Source of the DNA: Fibrobacter sp.
GTDB taxonomy: Bacteria; Fibrobacterota; Fibrobacteria; Fibrobacterales; Fibrobacteraceae
Length of the DNA: 28,604 nt
NCBI GenBank assembly: GCA_017520105.1
Contig: JAFWRL010000232.1
Span: 1-28,604 of the forward strand
Direction of reading: 5' to 3'
Positions 22,215 through 28,604 of this stretch are shown piece by piece. The notes beneath the pieces were generated by a model. The model was not told the origin of the DNA and did not search any database. It saw only the letters and a list, made by a program, of their open reading frames with translations. Position numbers and translations under genes: made by a program. Position 1 is the stretch's first letter. Each line of letters opens with the position of its first letter.

Positions 22215-23081
22215 TTACTTAGCCGGAACGACAGAACCTTTTGCTGGGGCAAGCGTCCCGCCAGCAGGGGCTTCCGCAAAGACCTGCAACAGTTCCACCT
22301 CGAACACGAGGAGCGCGTTCGCCGGAATTTTTGGCGGAGCACCGGTTTCGCCATAGGCAAGCGCACTCGGAATCCAAGCCTTCACCTTTTCGCCGACCTT
22401 CATTTCCAGGAGCAGGTCCTGCCAGCCTTCGATGACCGCCGTCACCGGGAACTCCATCGGGGAGCCGCGCCTAATACTATTGTCAAATTCCGTTCCGTCA
22501 AGCAACGAACCAATGTAATGCACCTGCACCTTGTCCGACGCCTTGGGCTTGATTCCTGTACCTTCTTTAAGGATAATATACTGGACTCCCTTAGTCGTCA
22601 CCTTGACGTTCGGATCCTGGATGTTCTTTGCGAGGAACGCCGCCTGTTCGCCCAAAGCCTTGCGGGCCGCAGCCGCATCGTCAACATCCTTCTGCATCTG
22701 CATCTGGGAGAGCAGGTCCTGCAGTGCCGCTTCGGACTGTGAATCCGTCATGAGGACTTCACGGCTAGGATCGAGAACATCCCGCATAGCGTCAATGAGC
22801 ACGTCCAGCTTCACGGGGACGTTGATATTGGAAACCGCACGCCCGAAATCCACGCCAAGCGCATAGCTATAGCGGTCAACAGCATTGTCCAGGAACACTT
22901 TCGGCTCTTGAGACGGAGGAGTTTCCGGGGCTGGCGAAAGCTCGGGAGCTTCCACGGGAGCCATTTTTACCCCCGAACCGTTTGCGGAGGTGCCATCCTG
23001 GTTGACAACGGACTTGCTTCCGCCACACGCAACAAGTGCCCCCCCAGCAATAAAAATCGGCAAAAAGCTGGAAATTTTCAT
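22215..23081 (-). CDS. FKBP-type peptidyl-prolyl cis-trans isomerase, lipoprotein
   Basis: Speeds proline isomerisation in folding proteins of the periplasm or outer membrane. Of 288 residues, the first 19 are a lipoprotein signal (MKISSFLPIFIAGGALVAC, lipobox LVAC). A Pro/Glu-rich linker (35-60) is followed by a helical dimerisation region typical of FkpA and Mip (YALGVDFGRAVSN, DLLSQMQMQKDVDDAAAARKALGEQAAFL). The FKBP domain runs from about 165 to 272 (GTGIKPKASDKVQVHYIGSL, LDGTEFDNS, VIEGWQDLLLEMKVGEK, PSALAYGE, IPANALLVFEVELL). Key pocket residues Tyr, Asp and Trp are kept, so it should be active. A Pro/Ala tail ends it. Monocistronic, with a terminator behind. Confidence 0.93.
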   Translation of the reverse strand: MKISSFLPIFIAGGALVACGGSKSVVNQDGTSANGSGVKMAPVEAPELSPAPETPPSQEPKVFLDNAVDRYSYALGVDFGRAVSNINVPVKLDVLIDAMRDVLDPSREVLMTDSQSEAALQDLLSQMQMQKDVDDAAAARKALGEQAAFLAKNIQDPNVKVTTKGVQYIILKEGTGIKPKASDKVQVHYIGSLLDGTEFDNSIRRGSPMEFPVTAVIEGWQDLLLEMKVGEKVKAWIPSALAYGETGAPPKIPANALLVFEVELLQVFAEAPAGGTLAPAKGSVVPAK

Positions 23082-23224
23082 AAAACCGGCTCCAAATCAA
23101 AAAAAAATTGCCACAATAAAATATGTTTTTATGCCCCAAAAGCGCTAAAAAATGTAATAAAATTCAAAAAAATCCACAAATGTAAACGAAAACACACATA
23201 ACCCCTTTAAAAAAAGTTACAATT

Positions 23225-23239
23225 ATGCTATCTTTACGC
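23225..23239 (+). promoter_or_regulatory. Candidate promoter of the 83-residue gene
   Basis: ATGCTATCTTTACGC, 17 bases before ATG 23257, nearly identical to the element before the InlB-repeat gene on the other strand. The core TATCTTTA fits TAnnTTTG with a final A. The implied leader is short and just holds the ribosome-binding site AAAGGA (23242-23247). Confidence 0.45.
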
Positions 23240-23256
23240 TGAAAGGAAAAAATCCT

Positions 23257-23508
23257 ATGAAAAACAGCTTTAAGTGTTATATAGATTCTGCGACGGCACA
23301 GAAACGCCTGTTCGACGAATCCGTTGATAACGTTAAAGATTCCTTAACCAAGTTCATCACGGAATCTTCCTATCAGGGTTATGAAGATTTGCACTTCGCG
23401 AAAAAGCCCGAACCTGTTTATTCTACCGGCTGGCTCAAAGGCGCCCTCTCCTACCCTTGGGTACTCGTAAGCGTAATCATTCCTTCATTCCTCGAAGACA
23501 TCTTTTAA
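23257..23508 (+). CDS. 83-residue protein of unknown function
   Basis: Starts at ATG 23257 with AAAGGA 9 bases upstream and a promoter-like site before that, and is followed by a GC-rich hairpin with a T tract, so it looks like a complete one-gene unit. The sequence opens MKNSFKCYIDSATAQKRLFDESVDNVKDSLTKF, an amphipathic helical part, and ends in a hydrophobic stretch (SYPWVLVSVIIPSFLEDIF) that may touch or enter the membrane. No signal peptide and no family recognised. It is divergent from the FKBP gene and upstream of folD. It may be lineage-specific; some chance remains that it is not translated. Confidence 0.62.
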   Translation: MKNSFKCYIDSATAQKRLFDESVDNVKDSLTKFITESSYQGYEDLHFAKKPEPVYSTGWLKGALSYPWVLVSVIIPSFLEDIF

Positions 23509-23539
23509 CTATTATCTTTAAACCCCTTTCGATTGTCAT

Positions 23540-23555
23540 GCCCGCCACCGCGGGC
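23540..23555 (+). terminator. Hairpin and T tract after the 83-residue gene (ATTGTCATG repeat subtype)
   Basis: GCCCGC, loop CACC, GCGGGC, then TTTGTTTTTT. It is introduced by ATTGTCAT, the same word that ends the 135-base element near 10602, where a different hairpin follows. So this terminator seems to be made from a repeat copy. A weaker hairpin AAAGGA/TCCTTT follows at 23566-23582. Confidence 0.65.
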
Positions 23556-23675
23556 TTTGTTTTTTAAAGGACGCCCTCCTTTTTATTTGTCAACCGCGAG
23601 CATCTCCTTTTTTAATCAGGAAATCCCTTTAGTGGCATGTCCAATTTTTTTAAATTTGAAAAAAACGGAGATTTT

Positions 23676-24515
23676 ATGGCAGCACTCATTTTGGACGGCA
23701 AGGCTCTTGCCAAGACCACTGAAGAAGAACTCAGCGCCCGCGTGGCAAAGCTCAAGGAAAAGACCGGCAAGACCCCGATTCTTGCGACGATTCTCGTGGG
23801 CGACGATCCGGCAAGCGCGACTTACGTCAAGATGAAGGGCAACGCCTGCGCCCGTGTGGGCATGGAAAGCATCCGCGTGGTGATGGACAAGAACACCACG
23901 ACCAAGGAACTCCTCGACAAAATCCAGGAACTCAACGAAAACCCGAACGTCCACGGCATCCTCTTGCAGCATCCGGTCCCGCGCCACATCGACGAACGCG
24001 CCGCATTCGAAGCGATTGACGCCCGCAAGGATGTCGATGGCGTGACCTGCCTCGGTTTTGGTCGCATGTCCATGGGTGAAAAAGCCTACGGCTGCGCAAC
24101 ACCGGCCGGCATCATGAGACTACTCAAGGCCTACAACATCCCGCTTTCTGGCAAGCATGCCGTAGTCGTCGGCCGCAGCGCCATCCTCGGTAAGCCGATG
24201 GCGATGATGCTTTTAAACGCGAACTGCACCGTGACCATCTGCCACAGCAAGACCGAGAACCTCCCCGAATTCGTGAAGCAGGCCGACATTCTCGTTGGTG
24301 CGGTCGGCAAACCGGAATTCATCAAGAAGTCCTGGATCAAGCCGGGGGCAGTCGTCGTCGATGCCGGCTACCATCCGGGCGGCGTGGGTGACATCGAGAA
24401 AGGTCTCGAAGATGTGGCATCCGCATACACTCCGGTTCCGGGCGGTGTCGGACCCATGACCATCAACACCCTCATCTACCAGAGCGTGGAATCCGGGGAA
24501 TCGTTGATTAAGTAA
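23676..24515 (+). CDS. folD: Methylenetetrahydrofolate dehydrogenase / methenyltetrahydrofolate cyclohydrolase
   Basis: Interconverts 5,10-methylene-, 5,10-methenyl- and 10-formyl-tetrahydrofolate with NADP, supplying one-carbon units for purines and other products in the cytoplasm. Start ATG 23676 is chosen because CGGAG lies 6 bases upstream and [12 protein letters not shown] is the usual FolD beginning; an in-frame ATG 39 bases earlier only adds a low-complexity stretch. The 279 residues show [17 protein letters not shown] with catalytic Tyr50 and Lys54, [13 protein letters not shown] (94-106), [13 protein letters not shown], the NADP-binding [18 protein letters not shown] and the terminal [14 protein letters not shown]. 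Full length. The stop is followed directly by a GTGGTTAG repeat array. Confidence 0.96.
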   Translation: MAALILDGKALAKTTEEELSARVAKLKEKTGKTPILATILVGDDPASATYVKMKGNACARVGMESIRVVMDKNTTTKELLDKIQELNENPNVHGILLQHPVPRHIDERAAFEAIDARKDVDGVTCLGFGRMSMGEKAYGCATPAGIMRLLKAYNIPLSGKHAVVVGRSAILGKPMAMMLLNANCTVTICHSKTENLPEFVKQADILVGAVGKPEFIKKSWIKPGAVVVDAGYHPGGVGDIEKGLEDVASAYTPVPGGVGPMTINTLIYQSVESGESLIK

Positions 24516-24518
24516 CCT

Positions 24519-24549
24519 AGTGGTTAGTAAACAGTGGTTGGTGGTTAGT
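24519..24549. repeat. GTGGTTAG repeat array after folD
   Basis: Three GTGGTTAG/GTGGTTGG words in 31 bases, with the 14-base string AGTAAACAGTGGTT at 24526-24539 identical to one before the GT4 gene (11849-11862). It starts 3 bases after the folD stop. Confidence 0.65.
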
Positions 24550-24574
24550 GATTAAGGTTTTCCATCGCGCAAGC

Positions 24575-24648
24575 GTCATCCTGAACGCCAATGAAAGACC
24601 CAGTGTTTTAAACGGCTGGATTGTTCGCCATAAATGGCTCAGAATGAC
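24575..24648. repeat. 74-base MITE-like pair of GTCATYCTGA repeats; supplies the next gene's start codon
   Basis: GTCATCCTGA (24575-24584) and TCAGAATGAC (24639-24648) are outer inverted repeats with one change. The left copy closes with GAAAGACCCAGT (24593-24604), the right with CTGGATTGTTC and hairpin GCCA/TAAA/TGGC (24627-24638). The ATG inside TCAGAATGAC is at 24644 and begins the AlgX-like reading frame. Confidence 0.75.
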
Positions 24649-25582
24649 GAAAAGAGGCGCCCTAGTGGCGCTTTTCGCTTTGTGCATTTTGTGGCCCGTC
24701 CAGACATTCGCCTCGGAACTCCACAAGCAGATGGTGCGCGACATGAAAAAATGCGGCAGCACCACCGAAGAAGTCGCCTGCGCCATCGAAGGCAAAGACG
24801 GCTGGCTATTCTTGCAAGAAAGCCTCTTGAACGCCACCAAGCGCTGGACCGACAACACGCCACAAATCATCGCATTCAAGGACTCGCTCGAAAGTCGCGG
24901 CATCAAGCTCATCGTCGTCCCCGTTCCAGACAAACTACAAATCGTCCCCGAATATTATTCCGACAAGGCTAAAAAAGGCATCAACCTTCCGCAATACAAG
25001 AAGTGGGTTCAAAAACTCCGCAAAAAAAACGTCACCGTCATTGACGCCCTCGACAAGTTCAAGGAACTTCACAAAGAACAAGGCAACGAAGCGCCCTTAT
25101 TCGAGCCGTACGAGAGCCACTGCACAGGTCCTGCAAGGTTCGTACTCGCCAAAATGGCAGCCGATTCCATCGCGCCGCTCCTCTACGGCATGAACCGCAA
25201 GCGTTACCCGCTACACGACACCATCGTCGATGGCACCGGGAACCTCTACGAACTGCTCCACGACAAGGAAATCGAGTACAAAATCCAGGAACCGAAAGTC
25301 GTAGGCACCGACGGCTATAAATACCGCGGTTCAAAGAAAGCACCGATTATCATCATCGGCGATAGCAACGTGGGGCAGGGCAAATCTTACGGAGCTCACA
25401 TCGGAGCGTACATCGCATCACTGACCAGCGTCGAGACTTTCACCATCGGCAAAGTCGGCGGCGGCAACATCGGCCCGCAAATGTTCAAAGGCAAATCCAA
25501 GTTCCTAGAAGGCAAAAAAGCTGTCGTCTGGGTATTCGACGGCCGCGAACTCTACGGGCATTTCAAGGCGCCGGAATTTTAA
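24644..25582 (+). CDS. AlgX/AlgJ-like SGNH-domain protein, exported
   Basis: 312 residues from ATG 24644: MTKRGALVALFALCILWPVQTFASE is a signal peptide with cleavage after FAS or nearby. The mature part follows alginate-O-acetyltransferase-type SGNH proteins: EGKDGWLFLQES (49-60), LIVVPVPDKLQIVPEYYS (89-106), FEPYESHCTG with His159 at the catalytic DxH position but Glu157 for Asp, and IIIIGDSNVGQG with Ser241 in the GDS block. Family members move acetyl groups to extracellular polysaccharides with an MBOAT partner; no such partner is here. GTG 24665 is an alternative start with a better Shine-Dalgarno (AGAGG, 7 bases away) but would drop the basic residues of the signal. Much of the upstream sequence is dispersed repeat. 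Tail-to-tail with the radical SAM gene, 15 bases apart. Confidence 0.78.
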   Translation: MTKRGALVALFALCILWPVQTFASELHKQMVRDMKKCGSTTEEVACAIEGKDGWLFLQESLLNATKRWTDNTPQIIAFKDSLESRGIKLIVVPVPDKLQIVPEYYSDKAKKGINLPQYKKWVQKLRKKNVTVIDALDKFKELHKEQGNEAPLFEPYESHCTGPARFVLAKMAADSIAPLLYGMNRKRYPLHDTIVDGTGNLYELLHDKEIEYKIQEPKVVGTDGYKYRGSKKAPIIIIGDSNVGQGKSYGAHIGAYIASLTSVETFTIGKVGGGNIGPQMFKGKSKFLEGKKAVVWVFDGRELYGHFKAPEF

Positions 25583-25597
25583 AAACCGCTGAGTTTT

Positions 25598-26950
25598 TTA
25601 AATGGATTTTGCTATTCTCTCAGCAATTGATCCAATCTTTTCATATGACAGCGCACGGCAGAGTTTATCTGTAAATTTTCCATATTTACGATAAAGAAAA
25701 TTAAACGTAAAATAAGAAGCTCTTACACTTTTCGATTCTGGACACCGACGTATTATATTTTTCAGGCTATATATTTGCTTGTATATCCAAAGATAACCTT
25801 GATACAGTTCCTGTTTAGTCATTCCTTTCGGTTGATAAACCACATGAGCGGTATTGTAAAGCGAGAGGTCTTCAGTCAAAATTCTTCCTTCAGCTTTCAT
25901 CCTGTCATAGAGAGCCGTCCCAGGATAAGGAGTCAGAATGTGCGACGTAACCGTTTCAATTTTATTTTTCACAATCCAGTCAAGCGTTGTTCTAAACGTT
26001 TCGGGAGAATCTCCGTCTAGCCCGAATACAAAACTTGCATTAATCATTATTCCTTTTTCATGAATCGCCCTAATCGCCTTTTCGTATTCCTGCGTATGGT
26101 TCTGCACTTTATGAACACCACGTACAGATTCTGGATTGATGCTTTCAAAACCGATAAATAAACTTTGGCACCCCGATTCTTTCATCAAGTCAAGCATTTC
26201 TTCGTCAAAGGCGGTATTGATGGATACCGCTGCTCTCCATTTTAAATGCAAAGGCATGATTTCTTTAAGAAACCGTTTCGTCCATTTCGGGTTTCCCGCA
26301 AAATTATCATCGATAAACATGATATGCCTTGAACGAACCGCTTTGATATCAGCCAGAACATCTTCGATATTGCGATTTACATATTGATGCGCTTTTGCGC
26401 TGTTATAACAAAAATCACAACGGAAGGGGCAACCACGGCTCGTATGCACAACATGGCAATACAAATATTCACCTTTTTTTAGAAAATCGTATGCTGGCGA
26501 AACGATTTGATTCCCTTCGAGCGCCTTTTGGCAACGATAGACTGGCTTTAAATTATTTTCCTGAAAATCCTTGATAATCTGCGGCCACGTTCCCTCAGCA
26601 GCTCCGATACAAAGTACATCAAAAACATTTTCCGGAATGGTATCATAAGCTGTAGTTATATGAATCCCTCCGGCAACAACGATACAGCCTTTTTCACGAA
26701 AACGCCGAGAAATCTCGATTGCCCTCGGCAAAGTGTCAACCGTGACCGAAATCCCGACAATATCAGGCGTATCGTCATAATGAATTTGTTGAATATTCTC
26801 ATTTTCTAATTGCACTTGGTGTTCTTTTCGAACAAGATTTACAATCGTAAGCAAACCTAGAGGAGGCGCCATGTGCAACTTGATATCCGTATCCATCGGA
26901 CGACGGTACATCTTAGGTTGAATCAATTTAATCAACAAACTCTTTTTCAT
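25598..26950 (-). CDS. B12-binding-type radical SAM enzyme
   Basis: 450 residues. Residues about 30-140 resemble a cobalamin-binding Rossmann domain (PPLGLLTIVNLV, DIVGISVTVDTLPRAIEI, VVAGGIHITTAYD), but the B12-axial DxHxxG motif is not seen. The radical SAM barrel carries Cys174, Cys178 and Cys181 in SRGCPFRCDFC, then FIDDNFAGN and SLFIGFESINPESVRG. A basic C-terminal tail (330-450) follows. Such class B enzymes often methylate or rearrange lipids, pigments or natural products; the substrate is not predictable. The gene is visibly more AT-rich than its neighbours, with many AAA, ATT and TTT codons, which suggests transfer. It starts 18 bases after the SIR2-like gene's stop, so the two are probably co-transcribed. 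Confidence 0.85.
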   Translation of the reverse strand: MKKSLLIKLIQPKMYRRPMDTDIKLHMAPPLGLLTIVNLVRKEHQVQLENENIQQIHYDDTPDIVGISVTVDTLPRAIEISRRFREKGCIVVAGGIHITTAYDTIPENVFDVLCIGAAEGTWPQIIKDFQENNLKPVYRCQKALEGNQIVSPAYDFLKKGEYLYCHVVHTSRGCPFRCDFCYNSAKAHQYVNRNIEDVLADIKAVRSRHIMFIDDNFAGNPKWTKRFLKEIMPLHLKWRAAVSINTAFDEEMLDLMKESGCQSLFIGFESINPESVRGVHKVQNHTQEYEKAIRAIHEKGIMINASFVFGLDGDSPETFRTTLDWIVKNKIETVTSHILTPYPGTALYDRMKAEGRILTEDLSLYNTAHVVYQPKGMTKQELYQGYLWIYKQIYSLKNIIRRCPESKSVRASYFTFNFLYRKYGKFTDKLCRALSYEKIGSIAERIAKSI

Positions 26951-26968
26951 TTACTTTATTATGGCAAT

Positions 26969-27949
26969 TTAAAGTTTTTCCAAGAACTCTTTTGCGTCGC
27001 AAGATTCGACGAGGTCATCGCCTAACAATTTCTGCAAGCGCAGCAAGTCGGAGCGGTCATCGCGTTCAAACACGACCACTTTCTTGAAACGGTCGCGGTG
27101 GCGCAACAGGAATTCCAGATTGTTGACATCCGTCTTCGGGAATCCGTAACCGATAAAGTAAATTTCTTCGGCATTTTTCAAGTAGTAATCGGCCTTGGAC
27201 CAAAGCAAGTTGAAAAGGCTCCCGCGCAAGAACGATTCCTTGGCGTGCGCCATCGGAATGAAGATGGGCGTATCTTCGCAATAGATGGGGAAACTGCGGT
27301 CTTGCGGCTCGACCTCGCAGACGTTTTTCAAGTCGAGTTCGTCGCTTGCTCCCTTGACGGGGAACCAGTTGAGCGAACCATGCAATTTGATAAGGTCAAT
27401 CGTCCGGGTTTTCTTGCCGCGTTTTGCGGAGCGGTCGGCAGGGTCAATTTTTACGCCATAATCGACGGAAACTTGTTCGCAAAGTTCTTTATCATTTGCA
27501 ATTGCCGTTTCAATCAGCGTGTCGTAATTGAACGAGAGCAGAAGCGTTTCGCGAGAGCCCGATGCGGAATCATTTTCACAAGACACCAAAAATTTCTTGA
27601 GAATCGCCGACGACGACGCGTCTAACACGTTGTCACTACGGATAACGCTTGCGATAAAGCGCAAAAGCTCAAAGCGGAGCGACGCATGGTAAAGCCGTTC
27701 GCGCTCGCCCGGGAAAATCTGCGCCGAGAGAATGGACGTTGCCAAAGGCTCTATGCCGAGGTAATCGCTATCGCCGTTGCAGAGCGTCAAAAAGCGCTTG
27801 CAGTAATCGCGAAAATGCGGAAACTCATCCGGAATTCCAAAAGGGATAAGTTCGTTCAAGTCGCGGAGCGTGGGCATCTGCGGCGAAAAGGACTTGCTGA
27901 AACCGGAACCAAGTACAAAAATACGGCGATAACAATTCGACTGCATCAT
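26969..27949 (-). CDS. SIR2-like domain protein (possible NAD-consuming enzyme)
   Basis: 326 residues with the marks of the SIR2_2-like family: FVLGSGFSKSFSPQMPTL (Gly14-Ser15-Gly16 of the NAD loop), SFNYDTLIE with Asn141, LIKLHGSLNWF with His190 at the catalytic position, and IYFIGYGFPKTDVNN (264-277) near the end. There is no zinc-binding Cys cluster, so it is not a classical deacetylase. Related proteins in phage defence (ThsA, DSR-type) break down NAD when triggered, usually through extra domains that this single-domain protein lacks. It starts at ATG 27949 with no clear Shine-Dalgarno, downstream of an AGACGAGAG element, and is followed by the radical SAM gene. A role in defence, NAD metabolism or nucleotide sensing is all that can be suggested. 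Confidence 0.8.
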   Translation of the reverse strand: MMQSNCYRRIFVLGSGFSKSFSPQMPTLRDLNELIPFGIPDEFPHFRDYCKRFLTLCNGDSDYLGIEPLATSILSAQIFPGERERLYHASLRFELLRFIASVIRSDNVLDASSSAILKKFLVSCENDSASGSRETLLLSFNYDTLIETAIANDKELCEQVSVDYGVKIDPADRSAKRGKKTRTIDLIKLHGSLNWFPVKGASDELDLKNVCEVEPQDRSFPIYCEDTPIFIPMAHAKESFLRGSLFNLLWSKADYYLKNAEEIYFIGYGFPKTDVNNLEFLLRHRDRFKKVVVFERDDRSDLLRLQKLLGDDLVESCDAKEFLEKL

Positions 27950-27970
27950 ACTGTTAATGTATATTTTTTT

Positions 27971-28072
27971 AGACGAGAGAACGCTTCGCTCTCAGACTAG
28001 AGACTAGAGATTATTTAATAAAAAATTTCTTTCGTCTTTCGTCTGTAGGACCGCAGGTCCGTTCTCTCATCT
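27971..28072. repeat. AGACGAGAG element, 102 bases, second copy
   Basis: AGACGAGAGAAC (27971-27982) and GTTCTCTCATCT (28061-28072) are terminal inverted repeats with one change. Inside are the hairpin GAGAACG/CTT/CGCTCTC (27977-27993, one wobble), ACTAGAGACTAGAG tandem words, TCTTTCGTCTTTCGTCTGTA and the hairpin GGACC/GCA/GGTCC (28048-28060). The right end contains the stop codon of the phosphatase gene. Compared with the copy at 3666-3745 the inner stem changed from GGCTC/GAGCC to GGACC/GGTCC. Confidence 0.78.
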
Positions 28073-28604
28073 AAATAGCAGCCAGCCCGTTTCCATGGCG
28101 GTCACGGGAGTTACTTTTACATTGCCTTTTTCGGGCACCTCAAAAGCAAGCCCCGTCAAGAAGTTCATCCAGCATTTCGGCTCAAATTTAAAACTGCAAA
28201 AATGCGAAAGGCAAGGCACAATCCACGCGTCGTGCGTCACAAAGATGTTGAATCGTGATTGCGCTTTTTCAAACATCATTTCACGCATCTGTTCCGCACG
28301 CTCGTGAAGCGGCCAAAAAGCATCATGTTCGCCTGAATCCAGCCACTTGCAAATGCCTTCGTAAAAGCCTTCTCGCAAAGTCTGCTCGTATGCAGGCACA
28401 TCACGAACAAAGAAATCACCGAGAGCGTCAAGCGGCGTGACATTTACTGAAGCACCCGTGGCAACACCCTGCGTAGTTCCAGGAATCGCAAAGTTCCTGT
28501 ACCCCGCAAGTTTGCGTCCTTCACCAATGCACTGCGCTGTTTCCACACAACGCCCCACCGGGCTAGAAAAATACACCGCATCGCCAATCGCCGGAATCAT
28601 CCGC
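28067..28604 (-). CDS. Histidine phosphatase superfamily protein, C-terminal part (5' end off the window)
   Basis: About 179 residues are visible; the frame is open to the right edge, and the N-terminal RHG motif that carries the phospho-His must lie beyond 28604. Visible marks are YFSSPVGRCVETAQCIG, the SSP-x-x-R-x-x-x-T-A motif whose Arg binds phosphate, and FVTHDAWIV with the second catalytic His and its neighbour Asp. The middle (REGFYEGICKWLDSGEH) is the usual lid region. It belongs with phosphoglycerate-mutase-like and alpha-ribazole-phosphatase-like enzymes; the substrate cannot be named. The last codon and TGA fall inside the right end of an AGACGAGAG element, so the C-terminus may have been trimmed or set by the repeat. 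Confidence 0.85.
   Translation of the reverse strand, partial: RMIPAIGDAVYFSSPVGRCVETAQCIGEGRKLAGYRNFAIPGTTQGVATGASVNVTPLDALGDFFVRDVPAYEQTLREGFYEGICKWLDSGEHDAFWPLHERAEQMREMMFEKAQSRFNIFVTHDAWIVPCLSHFCSFKFEPKCWMNFLTGLAFEVPEKGNVKVTPVTAMETGWLLFR

Noticed and set aside
23509..23675. Folate-type riboswitch before folD
   Set aside because: Only simple hairpins are visible (one a repeat-derived terminator); no conserved tetrahydrofolate-riboswitch core could be recognised.
24548..24643. A longer N-terminus for the AlgX-like protein (ATG 24548)
   Set aside because: The extra 32 codons are translated dispersed repeat and would bury the signal peptide inside the protein.
26969..28604. A multi-gene phage-defence island around the SIR2-like gene
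   Set aside because: The neighbour phosphatase and the repeats give no support; no nuclease, methylase or sensor gene is seen, so only the two-gene pairing is offered as a possibility.

Overview
The window looks like a chromosomal segment of a Gram-negative, plant-fibre-degrading bacterium of the Fibrobacter type (Fibrobacteres, FCB group). This is inferred from several traits together. LpxA points to an outer membrane with lipid A. There is a secreted GH5 glucanase. Surface lipoproteins carry long Ala/Ser/Pro 'PASSAD' and 'SSSE' linkers. Two secreted proteins end in C-terminal domains of the type IX secretion kind. Promoter-like sites resemble the TAnnTTTG element of the FCB group. No tRNA, rRNA, CRISPR array, transposase or phage gene was recognised.

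Layout. 1-5.0 kb: start of an exported protein (edge), a GH5 endoglucanase lipoprotein, an isolated lpxA, a membrane GT2 glycosyltransferase and a CCA-adding enzyme. 5.0-8.4 kb (minus strand): an apparent four-gene unit, ECF sigma factor, large PorZ-like beta-propeller with a sorting domain, small lipoprotein, cca. 8.4-11.9 kb: a DsbD-type thiol-disulfide transporter converging on a GT4 glycogen-synthase-like enzyme. 12.1-14.9 kb: an 858-residue InlB-repeat secreted protein followed at once by a 49-codon gene with a very strong ribosome-binding site. 15.0-19.2 kb: three tandem paralogous alpha/beta-hydrolase lipoproteins, each its own transcription unit with its own terminator and a conserved upstream element. 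19.4-24.5 kb: folE, a nitroreductase overlapping argA, an FKBP-type prolyl isomerase lipoprotein, an 83-residue orphan and folD. 24.6-28.6 kb: an AlgX/AlgJ-like SGNH protein, a B12-binding-type radical SAM enzyme, a SIR2-like protein and the C-terminal part of a histidine phosphatase.

How it works together. The cell-surface theme dominates: cellulose attack (GH5), probable ester hydrolysis (three hydrolases), sorting or attachment machinery (PorZ-like protein with its sigma factor), disulfide and prolyl folding in the periplasm (DsbD, FKBP) and envelope synthesis (LpxA, GT2, AlgX-like). The rest is housekeeping: folate/one-carbon (FolE, FolD), arginine (ArgA), glycogen (GT4) and tRNA maturation (CCA).

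The most unusual content is between the genes. At least four families of short dispersed repeats (words GTCATYCTGA, AGACGAGAG, TAGTTACTAG and CAGTGGTTAG) fill the gaps. Several copies keep fixed flanks around a small hairpin whose bases differ from copy to copy while pairing is kept. They abut gene ends, supply stop codons, and in one case form the start codon of a secreted protein. Together with the unannotated 49-residue gene these are the best candidates for something undescribed.
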